NCBI GenBank assembly: GCA_946531445.1
Contig: CAMNAP010000003.1
Location: forward strand, 1-64,000
Origin: an uncultured Clostridia bacterium
GTDB taxonomy: Bacteria > Bacillota > Clostridia > Oscillospirales > Acutalibacteraceae
Direction of reading: 5' to 3'
Length of the DNA stretch: 64,000 nt
How positions within the stretch are numbered: position 1 is the first letter of the stretch; each line of letters opens with the position of its first letter. The position numbers were made by a program, and so were the translations under genes. The notes below the pieces were generated by a model that saw only the letters and a list, made by a program, of their open reading frames with translations, searched no databases and had not been told where the DNA came from. Below are positions 33,911 through 41,863 of the stretch, piece by piece.

Positions 33911-34651
33911 ATGTTTGATGCACTTAAGGTAAAAAACGAATGCGTTGAATGGATACGCGACTTTTTTGAGAAAAACGGAAAGGGCTGTAACGCTGTGCTC
34001 GGTATTTCGGGAGGTAAGGACAGCTCAATTGTTGCGGCGCTCTGCGTTGAAGCGCTCGGCAGAGACAGAGTAATCGGCGTTCTTATGCCAAACGGTGAAC
34101 AAAGCGATATTGATATGGCGAAGCTGCTTGTTGACCATCTCGGAATAAAGCACTATATCATCAATATAAAAGACGCTTTTGACGGCGCTGTTAACAGTAT
34201 ACCGTTTGAGCTGTCGGAGCAGAGCAGAACAAATCTTGCGCCGAGAATCCGTATGTCAGTTCTCTATGCTGTTTCTCAAAGCAATAACGGACGTGTAGCA
34301 AATACCTGCAATCTCTCAGAGGACTGGGTAGGCTATTCAACGCGTTACGGCGATTCCGTAGGCGATTTCAGCCCGTGCTCAAACATTACCGTTGCAGAGA
34401 TGAAAGAAATCGGAACTCTTCTCGGGCTTCCCGACGTGCTTGTTCACAAGGTTCCGTCAGACGGACTCTGCGGCAAGACTGACGAGGATAACCTCGGATT
34501 TACATACGCTGAGCTTGACAGATATATCAGAACGGGTGAAATTGAAAACGAGGTGAGCAAAGAGCGCATTGACCGCCTTCACAGAATTAATAAGTTCAAG
34601 CTTGAGCTTATGCCGTCTTTTAAACCCGAATTAACTGTAAAGGGAGAATAA
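33911..34651 (+). CDS. nadE: Ammonia-dependent NAD synthetase
   Basis: A 246-residue NAD synthetase of the short, ammonia-dependent type with no glutaminase domain. The ATP pyrophosphatase P-loop is LGISGGKDSSIVAAL near residue 40, followed by NTCNLSEDWVGYSTRYGDS and PSDGLCGKTDEDNLGFTY, both typical of NadE. It turns deamido-NAD into NAD. The ATG at 33911 follows AAGGAGAAG; the track start lies inside pncA. Confidence 0.94.
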   Translation: MFDALKVKNECVEWIRDFFEKNGKGCNAVLGISGGKDSSIVAALCVEALGRDRVIGVLMPNGEQSDIDMAKLLVDHLGIKHYIINIKDAFDGAVNSIPFELSEQSRTNLAPRIRMSVLYAVSQSNNGRVANTCNLSEDWVGYSTRYGDSVGDFSPCSNITVAEMKEIGTLLGLPDVLVHKVPSDGLCGKTDEDNLGFTYAELDRYIRTGEIENEVSKERIDRLHRINKFKLELMPSFKPELTVKGE

Positions 34652-34652
34652 A

Positions 34653-35846
34653 ATGAAATTAGAACCCATTGTTGTTTCGCTGCTTGATACAGATTTATAT
34701 AAGTTCAATATGGACCAGGTCATTTTTCATAAGCATACTGACCTTAGCGGTGAATACTATTTTAAATGCAGAAATAACGACGTTGTTTTCACTGAGGAAA
34801 TGGCAGAGGAAATTGAAGCTCAGGTTGACCACCTGTGTACTCTTTACTACACCAAGGAAGAGCTTGATTATCTGCGTTCAATCCGTTTTATAAAAGACGA
34901 CTATGTTGAGTTTTTAAGACTCTATCACCCCATAAGAGAGTACGTTGAAATCAGCCTTAGCGACGAGGGAGAGCTTTCGGTTGTTGTAAGAGGTCCGCTG
35001 TTTTCGGCTATGCAGTTTGAAATCTATCTTCTTGAAATTATCAACGAGGTATATTTCAGAATGAAGTATGACTATAACGTTCTTCTTGAATCGGCTAAGG
35101 AGCGCCTTGACAAAAAGCTTGAAGCTTTCAATTCGGGCAAATACAACTTTAAGTTTGCCGAATTCGGCTGCAGAAGAAGGCTCTCAAGAGAATGGGAGGA
35201 CGAGGTTGTAAAACGCCTTGCATTTGAAACCGAAAACTGTATCGGTACCTCTAACGTCTATCTTGCTATGAAATATAACCTTACTCCTATCGGTACCTAC
35301 GCTCACGAGTATGTTCAGATGTATCAGGGAATTGACTCAATCCCTCTTGCATACACTAACCATTACGCAATGAAGGACTGGTACGATGAGTACGACGGCG
35401 ATAACGGAACTGCCCTAACAGATACAATTACAACCGATTTGTTCCTTCTTGACTTCAACCGCTCAATGGTAAATAACTACAGCGGCGTGCGTCACGACAG
35501 CGGCGACCCGTACGAGTGGGGCGAAAAGATGATTGCACACTACAAAAAGTACGGCGTTGACCCGAAAAGCAAGCTGCTTCTGTTCAGCGACAGCCTTGAT
35601 TTTGATAAGGCTCAAGCGCTTTATGACACCTTTAAAGACAGAACAAAGGTGTCCTTCGGAATAGGTACCTTCTGTTCTAACGATACCTGCGAAAAGGCGC
35701 TGAATATTGTAATTAAGCTTCAGTATGTAAACGGTCGTCCCGTTGCCAAGCTTTCGGATACACCGTCAAAGGCTATGTGCCGCGACGAGGGATATCTTGA
35801 ATATCTCAAACGTTCTGTTGACTTCAGAATCGACAGAGAAAAATAG
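34653..35846 (+). CDS. pncB: Nicotinate phosphoribosyltransferase
   Basis: A 397-residue enzyme that joins nicotinate and PRPP to nicotinate mononucleotide. LLDTDLYKFNMDQVIF at the N terminus, GTYAHEYVQMYQG near 210 and GVRHDSGDPYEWGEKM near 270 are family signatures. It begins 1 nt after the nadE stop with GGGAG upstream. With pncA and nadE it gives the Preiss-Handler salvage route apart from nadD, which is not in the window. Confidence 0.95.
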   Translation: MKLEPIVVSLLDTDLYKFNMDQVIFHKHTDLSGEYYFKCRNNDVVFTEEMAEEIEAQVDHLCTLYYTKEELDYLRSIRFIKDDYVEFLRLYHPIREYVEISLSDEGELSVVVRGPLFSAMQFEIYLLEIINEVYFRMKYDYNVLLESAKERLDKKLEAFNSGKYNFKFAEFGCRRRLSREWEDEVVKRLAFETENCIGTSNVYLAMKYNLTPIGTYAHEYVQMYQGIDSIPLAYTNHYAMKDWYDEYDGDNGTALTDTITTDLFLLDFNRSMVNNYSGVRHDSGDPYEWGEKMIAHYKKYGVDPKSKLLLFSDSLDFDKAQALYDTFKDRTKVSFGIGTFCSNDTCEKALNIVIKLQYVNGRPVAKLSDTPSKAMCRDEGYLEYLKRSVDFRIDREK

Positions 35847-35859
35847 ACAAATGTAGAAT

Positions 35860-35894
35860 AACGTCTGTATTCTCTTTGAATACGGGCGTTTTTT
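35860..35894 (+). terminator. Terminator of the NAD salvage operon
   Basis: AACGTCTGTATTC-TCTTT-GAATACGGGCGTT, a 13-bp stem including two G-U pairs, followed by TTTT. Confidence 0.85.
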
Positions 35895-35912
35895 AATAGA
35901 CTATTTAATATA

Positions 35913-35940
35913 TTGAGTTTTTAGACAAAAGTGGTATAAT
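35913..35940 (+). promoter_or_regulatory. Promoter of the flavoprotein gene
   Basis: TTGAGT, 16-nt spacer, perfect TATAAT, 39 nt before the start codon. Confidence 0.65.
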
Positions 35941-35978
35941 ATATAGTGAACAAAAATATTATGAAAGGAAGATGCCAT

Positions 35979-37304
35979 ATGGCAAAAAAGATTATTGTAG
36001 CAGGCGGCGGACACGGCGGTATTGCCTGTGCGGCTAAGCTTGCTGAAAAGGGCTTTGACGTAACTGTTTATGAGAAGAATAAGCGCAAGGATATGGGCTA
36101 CGACTGGACTGATATTTTTGATGTTCGCGCCTTTGACGCTGTTGGAATCCCCGCGCCTGAAAAGGATAAACAGTTACCTATGCACAGTATGAGTTTTACT
36201 CCTCCCTCTGAAGAGACAATACTGCGTCATACAGACGATGATGAGCGCAACGAGTTCGACATTAAAATGGAGCGCCGCGAAATCTATAATATTCTTATTT
36301 CGTTCGCTGAGGAAAAGGGAGTAAAATTTGTTTATGAAACAGAGATTACAGCGCCTGTTATGGCAGGCGACAGAGTAATCGGAATAAAAACCTCAAAGGG
36401 CGAAATACTCGGCGACCTTGTAATTGACGCCTGCGGCGTAAATTCTCCTGTTAGGAAAAACCTGCCCGAGTGCTGTCTTGTTCAGGCTGAGCCAAAAAAA
36501 TACGAAGTATTTTATACATACAGAGCTTTCTATAACCTCGGTTGCGATGTTAACAAGGTGTTTGACAGATATAAGGTTTATATGATTCCTAACGGTAAGC
36601 TCGGTATTGGCTGGGTTGCCGCAGAGGATGACTTTTCGGATTTACTTATCGGTGAATTTGAGCCGTTTACTGCCGAAGAGGCGGAAAAGAAAGCCGAATT
36701 TTTCAGAAACGGAAACCCTGTTCTCGGCGACGAGCTTAAGCGTGGCGGTCAGATGACTGTAATTCCCGTAAGGCAGACTATTGCCGTTATGGTGGCAGAC
36801 GGTTATGCCGCAATCGGTGACAGCGCGTTTATGACAATTCCGATTATCGGCTCTGGTATAGCTAATTCAATCAAAGCGGCGGCTATTCTTGCAGACGTAG
36901 TCGCTTCGGATAAAACAGAAACCTACAGCGCTGAAATACTCTGGGATTATCAGCTGAGATACTACAATGAAATCGGCGCGGGGCTCGCTTCCCTTGCTCT
37001 TGTAAAGCTTCTTATGACAAAGCTTGAGCCCAGCCAGCTTGACTATATGTTTGACAGTAAGATTATCACCATCAATGAGCTGACGATTTCGGGCGAGCCG
37101 GGCGGCGGAATAATAGATATAAATCCCGACCTTATCAAAAAAGGCGCGGCAATGGTAAAGGATAAAAGGCTTGTTGCACTTTTTGCCTCTCTCGGAGCAA
37201 ACATTGCAAGGCTTTCATCGGTTTGTAAACAGATACCAAAGCACTACAGCCGATATGAAATCGCCCAATGGGCTAAAAAATATGACGATATTTTCAAGGC
37301 TTAA
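35979..37304 (+). CDS. FAD-dependent oxidoreductase, geranylgeranyl-reductase-like
   Basis: A 441-residue flavoprotein. The N-terminal dinucleotide motif is VAGGGHGGIACAAKLAEKGF followed by VYEKN, and the FAD ribityl-binding motif is AAIGDSAFMTIPIIGSGIANS near residue 285, as in the geranylgeranyl reductase/PHBH-like group. Start at 35979 is chosen because MAKKIIVAGGG begins there and AAAGGAAG lies upstream; the track adds 11 residues. Single-gene unit, followed by the terminator inside the MITE-like element. Substrate unknown; saturation of an isoprenoid lipid or a hydroxylation-type reaction are both possible. Confidence 0.8.
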   Translation: MAKKIIVAGGGHGGIACAAKLAEKGFDVTVYEKNKRKDMGYDWTDIFDVRAFDAVGIPAPEKDKQLPMHSMSFTPPSEETILRHTDDDERNEFDIKMERREIYNILISFAEEKGVKFVYETEITAPVMAGDRVIGIKTSKGEILGDLVIDACGVNSPVRKNLPECCLVQAEPKKYEVFYTYRAFYNLGCDVNKVFDRYKVYMIPNGKLGIGWVAAEDDFSDLLIGEFEPFTAEEAEKKAEFFRNGNPVLGDELKRGGQMTVIPVRQTIAVMVADGYAAIGDSAFMTIPIIGSGIANSIKAAAILADVVASDKTETYSAEILWDYQLRYYNEIGAGLASLALVKLLMTKLEPSQLDYMFDSKIITINELTISGEPGGGIIDINPDLIKKGAAMVKDKRLVALFASLGANIARLSSVCKQIPKHYSRYEIAQWAKKYDDIFKA

Positions 37305-37386
37305 CTTAAAATGGACAACAGAGAAGAGTCGGTACGATAACGAAGGTTAGTCCAAAAATCGTATCTTTTACGCCATAACTTCATTA

Positions 37387-37422
37387 AAAAGTCCATTAGG
37401 GCGTCAGCCCAAATGGACTTTT
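37387..37422 (+). terminator. Terminator inside the MITE-like element
   Basis: AAAAGTCCATTAGGGC-GTCA-GCCCAAATGGACTTTT, a 15-bp stem with one A-A mismatch and a T run; it would end transcription of the flavoprotein gene. Confidence 0.82.
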
Positions 37423-37506
37423 ATGCTTTGTTATGACAAAAAACCTACTGATTTTTGGATGCGTAGCAGTTTTGACTAAGTAGTTTTAGTTCATAAAGGT
37501 ATTACA

Positions 37507-37540
37507 AAATCCCCTGCATACTCGCGTATACAGGGGATTT
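37507..37540. terminator. Second terminator hairpin inside the MITE-like element
   Basis: AAAT-CCCCTGCATAC-TCGC-GTATACAGGGG-ATTT with T and A tracts on its sides; it could end vanZ transcription on the minus strand. Similar to the hairpin at 19879-19906. Confidence 0.75.
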
Positions 37541-37576
37541 TTAATGCTTTTAGGGACAAAATGACAAAGTCAAAAC

Positions 37577-38173
37577 CTATCCTTCGTTATCGCACCGACT
37601 CTGAGACTTACTCTTTTTTATCTTTCTTGCAATAGTATATATTAGGTAGCCGATTGCAACGCCGAGTGTGTTTAGTATCAAGTCATAAACATCGCTCTGC
37701 CTTTCCATAAACAGCTGTGAAAACTCTATAAAAAATGAAAGAAGAAATCCAAACAGTATTGTTTTAGCTTTCAGCTTCTTCCATATTATCGGAACCAAAA
37801 AGCCATAAGGAATAAACACTAAAATATTACCGGCAATATTTCTTACAATTTCCGCCCACTCGCCGAGGTTGATTTTCCATATTGTCCAGCCAATCGGATT
37901 TTCAAAGGTTACAGTATTTTTATCGCTGAAATCGGGAAGATGAAACAGCGGAGCGTTAAACGGCTCGTTATTGCTTCGCTCGGGTATAAACGTAACAGAA
38001 AGAAGCGCGGTGATATACATCCAGAAAAGAACTGTAAGAGCTTCTCTTTTAAGATTAAACTCTTTCGTTTTTCTGTATGTGAGATAACGTATAAAAATAA
38101 TAATCGGCAAGCTTATAAGACACGGTAAAACCATGCTTTTAAGCTCATCTAAAATCATTCTTATAACATCCAT
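37577..38173 (-). CDS. VanZ-family membrane protein
   Basis: A 198-residue VanZ-like protein with about five membrane segments (for example VLPCLISLPIIIFIRYL, ALTVLFWMYITALLSVTFI, NIAGNILVFIPYGFLVPII, TILFGFLLSFFIEFSQLF, DLILNTLGVAIGYLIYTIA). NILVFIPYGFL and EFSQLF-R--DVYDLILNTLG are the family core. VanZ relatives affect teicoplanin resistance in some bacteria, but most have no known role. The ribosome binding site is weak (TTGGTGAT). The final residues (QSRCDNEG) and the stop are encoded by the terminal repeat of the MITE-like element, so the original C terminus may have been different. Confidence 0.8.
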   Translation of the reverse strand: MDVIRMILDELKSMVLPCLISLPIIIFIRYLTYRKTKEFNLKREALTVLFWMYITALLSVTFIPERSNNEPFNAPLFHLPDFSDKNTVTFENPIGWTIWKINLGEWAEIVRNIAGNILVFIPYGFLVPIIWKKLKAKTILFGFLLSFFIEFSQLFMERQSDVYDLILNTLGVAIGYLIYTIARKIKKSKSQSRCDNEG

Positions 38174-38182
38174 AATATCACC

Positions 38183-38205
38183 AAAAAAGCAGGCAATACG
38201 CCTGC
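38183..38205 (-). terminator. Terminator of the tRNA-Leu transcript
   Basis: On the minus strand GCAGGC-GTATT-GCCTGC followed by TTTTTT, downstream of the tRNA genes and the duplicated tRNA 3' end, 10 nt before vanZ. Confidence 0.82.
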
Positions 38206-38212
38206 ATTACCA

Positions 38213-38411
38213 ATTTGGTGCCGGCGGCGGGGGTCGCTACGACGCTGCCGCGTCTACACGCCCACGTCGGCGAAAACAGTCCACCGAACTGTTTTCTTCC
38301 GAACCGCAAGCGGTTCTCCCTCCTTTTCGCCCCCTGAAAACGTACAGAAAAGCTGTAACGAATTCGGTGACCGCAGAGAGTTCTTACATTTGGTGCCGGC
38401 GGCGGGGGTCG
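38213..38411 (-). repeat. tRNA-Leu 3'-end direct repeat with structured spacer
   Basis: A 24-nt direct repeat (ATT plus the last 21 nt of tRNA-Leu(CAA), from the T loop to CCA) occurs at 38213-38236 and at 38388-38411, the latter being the tRNA itself. The 151-nt spacer carries three hairpins in the order GACGC/GCGTC (38241-38254), GAAAACAGT/ACTGTTTTC (38272-38296) and GAACCG/CGGTTC (38301-38316), then CTCCTTTTCGCC. The same hairpin order is found in the tRNA-Gly element at 51645-51809. The track ORFs here are translations of this RNA region, not genes. Confidence 0.85.
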
Positions 38412-38477
38412 AACCCGCACCCTGTTGCCAGGACCGGATTTTGAGTCCGGCACGTCTGCCAATTCCATCACGCCGGC
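38391..38477 (-). tRNA. tRNA-Leu (CAA)
   Basis: An 87-nt class II tRNA with acceptor stem GCCGGCG/CGCCGGC, anticodon loop CTCAAAA (anticodon CAA), variable arm, T loop TTCGACC, A73 and encoded CCA. Confidence 0.95.
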
Positions 38478-38512
38478 AGATAAAAGTTATGGGAGGGATA
38501 AGCCCTCCCATA

Positions 38513-38599
38513 TGGTGCTGGTGGCCGGACTTGAACCGGCACGGTATTGCTACCGAGGGATTTTAAGTCCCTTGCGTCTGCCTATTTCGCCACACCAGC
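38513..38599 (-). tRNA. tRNA-Leu (UAA)
   Basis: An 87-nt class II tRNA with acceptor GCTGGTG/CACCAGC, anticodon loop CTTAAAA (anticodon TAA), A73 and encoded CCA. First gene of the tRNA-Leu pair, 35 nt before tRNA-Leu (CAA). Confidence 0.95.
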
Positions 38600-38611
38600 A
38601 TTACTTAAAAT

Positions 38612-38640
38612 ATAATAATAGATTTATCTTAAAAAGTCAA
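38612..38640 (-). promoter_or_regulatory. Promoter of the tRNA-Leu pair
   Basis: Minus strand: TTGACT, 17-nt spacer, TATTAT, 12 nt before the tRNA 5' end. Confidence 0.75.
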
Positions 38641-38666
38641 TACTAAATTTGAGTTTAACATAATTC

Positions 38667-38688
38667 GGCGGACAGCTATCTGTCCGCC
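38667..38688 (-). terminator. Hairpin over the spoIIR stop codon
   Basis: GGCGGACA-N6-TGTCCGCC, an 8-bp GC-rich stem spanning the spoIIR stop. No T run follows, so termination is uncertain. Confidence 0.4.
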
Positions 38689-39269
38689 TTTGCTTTGAGA
38701 TATTCATAGATTTCAACTGCCTTGAAACGGACGGCATATCCCCTGCTCTCAATCATTTTTCGTTCTTCGGGAGTCAGCGCCCTGTCAAGCTCGTCAGTGC
38801 TTGCGTTAATGCAAACGCTCGGAAACATTACGCACCACCAGTTTTTACCATTGCCGTTTCCTATAATAATCTTCAGACAGTCGTATTTTCCTGCAGGAAG
38901 AGTGAAACCTTCGTATTTTCGTGTATTAAAGTATTCGTTTGCAGTATAGGCGTAAACAGGATAAGAGTAGCCGTTAAATGCAACTGTGTTCTGTGCTAGT
39001 TTTTTTATACTCTGTATATTATTATTTGTGATTTCAGTCGCTTCCAAAGAGCTGTTACAGCTTTTATAAAGCTCTTTGGAATAATCGAGCACCTTGTCAC
39101 GTACTCTAAGCTTTAGAGTCTGGTCAGCTTGTGAATTGCTGTTTGCAACAATATGGAGGCGAAACACCTTTTTACTTATGTCTTCACTTTTTGTAATTAC
39201 AGGACTGACGGCGCATATAGTAATTACAAAAACTAAAAATATAGGGACGAATAAATGTAGCTTTTTCAA
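38676..39269 (-). CDS. spoIIR: Stage II sporulation protein R
   Basis: A 197-residue SpoIIR. It has an N-terminal signal/anchor (LHLFVPIFLVFVITICAVSPV), the family block VFRLHIVANSNSQADQTLKLRVRDKVL and the C-terminal LPAGKYDCLKIIIGNGNGKNWWCVMFPSVC. In known sporulators, SpoIIR made in the forespore triggers SpoIIGA to process pro-sigma-E in the mother cell. The start codon is TTG at 39269; GGCAGG is a weak site upstream. Its presence means a sporulation lineage, though not proof that this organism still sporulates. Confidence 0.93.
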   Translation of the reverse strand: MKKLHLFVPIFLVFVITICAVSPVITKSEDISKKVFRLHIVANSNSQADQTLKLRVRDKVLDYSKELYKSCNSSLEATEITNNNIQSIKKLAQNTVAFNGYSYPVYAYTANEYFNTRKYEGFTLPAGKYDCLKIIIGNGNGKNWWCVMFPSVCINASTDELDRALTPEERKMIESRGYAVRFKAVEIYEYLKAKADR

Positions 39270-39274
39270 AATTA

Positions 39275-39308
39275 AAACCTGCCTTTCAGATTAATAATTG
39301 GCAGGTTT
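39275..39308 (-). terminator. Terminator between ispE and spoIIR
   Basis: Minus strand AAACCTGCC-N16-GGCAGGTTT followed by TAATTTT; a 9-bp stem directly before spoIIR. Confidence 0.65.
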
Positions 39309-39316
39309 ACTAATTT

Positions 39317-40204
39317 TTATTCATCAATTTCCGTGATTTTACAGCCATTGTTTACAGGTCGGCATACATAAATGTCATTAGCGTAATCCCTGAGTGCTTT
39401 GGCTGCTTTTTCAGCATTTTCTTTTTCGGTAAATATACCGAATACAGTCGGCCCTGAGCCGCTCATACAAGTGCCGAGAGCACCGTTATCACGCATTGTC
39501 TCTTTCATATAGATTCTGTTCGGCACCTCAATAAACTGCTCAAATACATTTTCTAGTCGCGATGAAATATCAGTCAAATCTCTTGACTGAATTGCCTTTA
39601 GCATACCGAGGCAATCGGGAGAATGTACCTTTCCGTTTTCGTCAAACTGTGAAAAAGCCTTTCCCGTATTAACGCCGAAGTCAGGCTTTGCAAGAACAAT
39701 ATAACACTGTCTGAGCGGCTTAACCTTGCTCAGTATTTCTCCAATGCCCTGGCTGAGAAGCGTACCGCCGGTAATACAAAACGGAACGTCTGCGCCGATA
39801 GTCGCGCCGATTTTACAAAGCTCGCTGTTGCTGAGCTCTTTTGAATAAAGTCTGTTAAGCGCAACTATTACAGCCGCGCCGTCAGCGCTTCCGCCTGCAA
39901 GACCTGCGGCGTGAGGAATACGCTTTTCAATTATAATTTTTATTCCCCTGCTCGGCTTTCTTATACGCTGTGCCTCAAAAAACGCCTGAGCGGCTTTATA
40001 AGCGATGTTTGTTTCGTCACACGGAATTTCACCATTGTCGCATTCAATAACGGTTTTAGCGCCTTTAATACGCTCTACGGTAACGGTGTCGTAAATTCCT
40101 ATGCTCTGCATTATCATAAATAAATCATGATAGCCGTCAGTTCTTTTTGCACAGATGTCTAAAAGAAGATTTATCTTGGCGTATGCCTTAACCTTTATTT
40201 TCAT
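39317..40204 (-). CDS. ispE: 4-diphosphocytidyl-2-C-methyl-D-erythritol kinase
   Basis: A 295-residue GHMP kinase of the MEP isoprenoid pathway, which phosphorylates CDP-methylerythritol. AYAKINLLLDICAKRTDGYHDL at the N terminus and the ATP-binding PHAAGLAGGSADGAAVIVALN near residue 95 identify it, with GSGPTVFGIF near the C terminus. The ATG overlaps the end of the aminotransferase gene by 17 nt, with GAGGAG inside that gene, so it is translationally coupled. Confidence 0.95.
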   Translation of the reverse strand: MKIKVKAYAKINLLLDICAKRTDGYHDLFMIMQSIGIYDTVTVERIKGAKTVIECDNGEIPCDETNIAYKAAQAFFEAQRIRKPSRGIKIIIEKRIPHAAGLAGGSADGAAVIVALNRLYSKELSNSELCKIGATIGADVPFCITGGTLLSQGIGEILSKVKPLRQCYIVLAKPDFGVNTGKAFSQFDENGKVHSPDCLGMLKAIQSRDLTDISSRLENVFEQFIEVPNRIYMKETMRDNGALGTCMSGSGPTVFGIFTEKENAEKAAKALRDYANDIYVCRPVNNGCKITEIDE

Positions 40205-41372
40205 TTTTCAGCTCCTCAACAAATTCACCGATAAGTCTTATAGCCTCTCTTATATTTTCAATTGAATAACAGTATGATACGCGTATGTATCCCTCGCCTG
40301 ATTCACCGAAAGCGTCACCGGGTACAACTGCAACGCGTTTCGCCTTTATCAGCCTTTCACAGAATTCCTCAGAGCTGAGTCCGGTTGATTTAATGCACGG
40401 GAACACGTAAAATGCGCCTTTGGGTTCAAAACAATCAAGCCCGATTTTTCTGAAGCCGTCTACAGTGAAGCGACGCCTCATATCGTAATCTTCCTTCATC
40501 TTCTGTATGTCCTTGTCGCCGTTTCTCAGCGCGTCAATAGCGGCGTACTGAGAGTTAGTAGGCGCAGACATAATTGCAAATTGATGAAGCTTTGTCATCT
40601 CTTTGATAATGGGAGCGGGACCGAGTGCGTAGCCGAGTCTCCACCCTGTCATTGAGTAAGATTTTGAAAAGCCGTTTATAACAATTGTTCTGTCCTGCAT
40701 ACCGTCTATTGAAGCAATAGAGGTGTGTCCCTCCGGAGTGTATGTCAGCTCGCAGTAAATCTCATCTGATATAACAAGTAAATCGTGCTTAATTACAACC
40801 TCTGCAATTTTCTTAAGCTCATTTTCGGTAAGAATAGCGCCCGTCGGGTTGTTGGGATAAGGAAGTATAAGAAGCTTTGTTTTGTCGTTGATTGCATTTT
40901 CAAGCGACTGTGCAGTGAGTTTGAAGTTGTCCTCTTCCCTTGTCGTGAGTGCAACTGCCTTGCCGCCGCTTACTTCTGCTATAGGCTTATAGCACACAAA
41001 CGAGGGCTCGCAGATAAGCACCTCGTCGCCGCTTTCAACAAGCGCTCTTATTGCCATATCAATGCCTTCGCTTCCGCCTACGGTAACAAGTATTTCATCT
41101 TCGGGCTTATACTTTATAAGGAATTTTCTTGCGTAATAGTTTGATATTTCACGCCTGAGCTCAATAAGTCCCGCGTTTGCAGTGTAGCGGGTTTTACCCA
41201 TTTCAAGAAAGTCAATTCCGTACTGTCTTATATGCCACGGCGTTTTAAAGTCAGGCTCGCCTACGCCTAATGAAATAACATTGTCCATCTCTTCAGCAAT
41301 TGAAAAGAATTTTCGTATTCCCGAGGGCTTGATGTTCAGCAATGATTTATTAAGATATTTTCCGTAATCCAT
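40188..41372 (-). CDS. PLP-dependent class I/II aminotransferase
   Basis: A 394-residue fold-type I aminotransferase. GVGEPDFKTPWHI and TRYTANAGLIELRREI in the N-terminal part, PYPNNPTGAIL near 170, and the PLP lysine in NGFSKSYSMTGWRLGYALGP near 235 are visible. The track start is a TTG; the ATG at 41372, which overlaps the Lrp stop (TGATG), is preferred. Paired with an Lrp/AsnC regulator. It may be an aspartate-, aromatic- or branched-chain-type enzyme; specificity cannot be read from the sequence. Confidence 0.9.
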   Translation of the reverse strand: MDYGKYLNKSLLNIKPSGIRKFFSIAEEMDNVISLGVGEPDFKTPWHIRQYGIDFLEMGKTRYTANAGLIELRREISNYYARKFLIKYKPEDEILVTVGGSEGIDMAIRALVESGDEVLICEPSFVCYKPIAEVSGGKAVALTTREEDNFKLTAQSLENAINDKTKLLILPYPNNPTGAILTENELKKIAEVVIKHDLLVISDEIYCELTYTPEGHTSIASIDGMQDRTIVINGFSKSYSMTGWRLGYALGPAPIIKEMTKLHQFAIMSAPTNSQYAAIDALRNGDKDIQKMKEDYDMRRRFTVDGFRKIGLDCFEPKGAFYVFPCIKSTGLSSEEFCERLIKAKRVAVVPGDAFGESGEGYIRVSYCYSIENIREAIRLIGEFVEELKNENKG

Positions 41373-41851
41373 CAAAGCGAAATAGTCCCCCTGTCGTCAG
41401 CGGGCTTTGAAGTGAAGAACACGCCCTGCTCCTTGTATTTTTTAAGAATAAAGTGCGTAGTTGTTGAAACAACGTCCTCAAGAGGAGAAAGCCTTTTTGC
41501 AACAAACATAGCTACCTCTTCAAATGATTTGTCTGACACCATACAGCAAAGGTCATAGCCGCCGCTCATTAGGTATATGCTTTCAACCTCGTCAAGCTGA
41601 GCAATTCGGTCTGCAATGTTTTCAAAGCCGTGGCCGAAGCGAGGCTGTACTTTAACCTCAATGAGCGCAGTAACCTTGTGTGCCTGCGCCTTGTCTTTAT
41701 CTATAATGGCTCTGTAGCCCTTTATAATTCCCGTTTTTTCGTAAAGCTCTATCTGTTCCTTAACTTCTTCTTCACTTACGCCGAGCATAACTGCAAGCTC
41801 TGCGTCTGAAAGACGCGGGTTAGTTTCAAGTAAATAAAGTAATCTGTCCAT
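41372..41851 (-). CDS. Lrp/AsnC-family transcriptional regulator
   Basis: A 159-residue regulator: N-terminal winged helix-turn-helix (LSDAELAVMLGVSEEEVKEQIELYEKTGIIKGY) and C-terminal amino-acid-sensing RAM domain (about 65-140, VTALIEVKVQPRFGHGFENIADRIAQLDEV). AAAGGA lies before the ATG. It overlaps and probably controls the aminotransferase gene in response to an amino acid (inference). Confidence 0.9.
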   Translation of the reverse strand: MDRLLYLLETNPRLSDAELAVMLGVSEEEVKEQIELYEKTGIIKGYRAIIDKDKAQAHKVTALIEVKVQPRFGHGFENIADRIAQLDEVESIYLMSGGYDLCCMVSDKSFEEVAMFVAKRLSPLEDVVSTTTHFILKKYKEQGVFFTSKPADDRGTISL

Positions 41852-41863
41852 ATTAAATCCTTT

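Larger units (their letters stand above)
37325..37602. mobile_element. MITE-like element with 26-bp inverted ends
   Basis: A 278-bp segment bounded by 26-bp terminal inverted repeats with 24 matches (left AGAGTCGGTACGATAACGAA..., right the complement of AGAGTCGGTGCGATAACGAA...). GAGA flanks both ends exactly (37321-37324 and 37603-37606), as expected for a 4-bp target duplication. It holds no gene but two terminator hairpins. The right end forms the last codons and stop of vanZ. No transposase is in the window. The rest of the 37305-37576 gap is covered by this element. Confidence 0.7.

Noticed and set aside
38133-38646. ORFs across the tRNA-Leu genes (for example 38178-38471 and 38254-38511)
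   Set aside because: They translate tRNA genes and the duplicated tRNA end (hence the repeated TPAAGTK); no ribosome binding site or family match.
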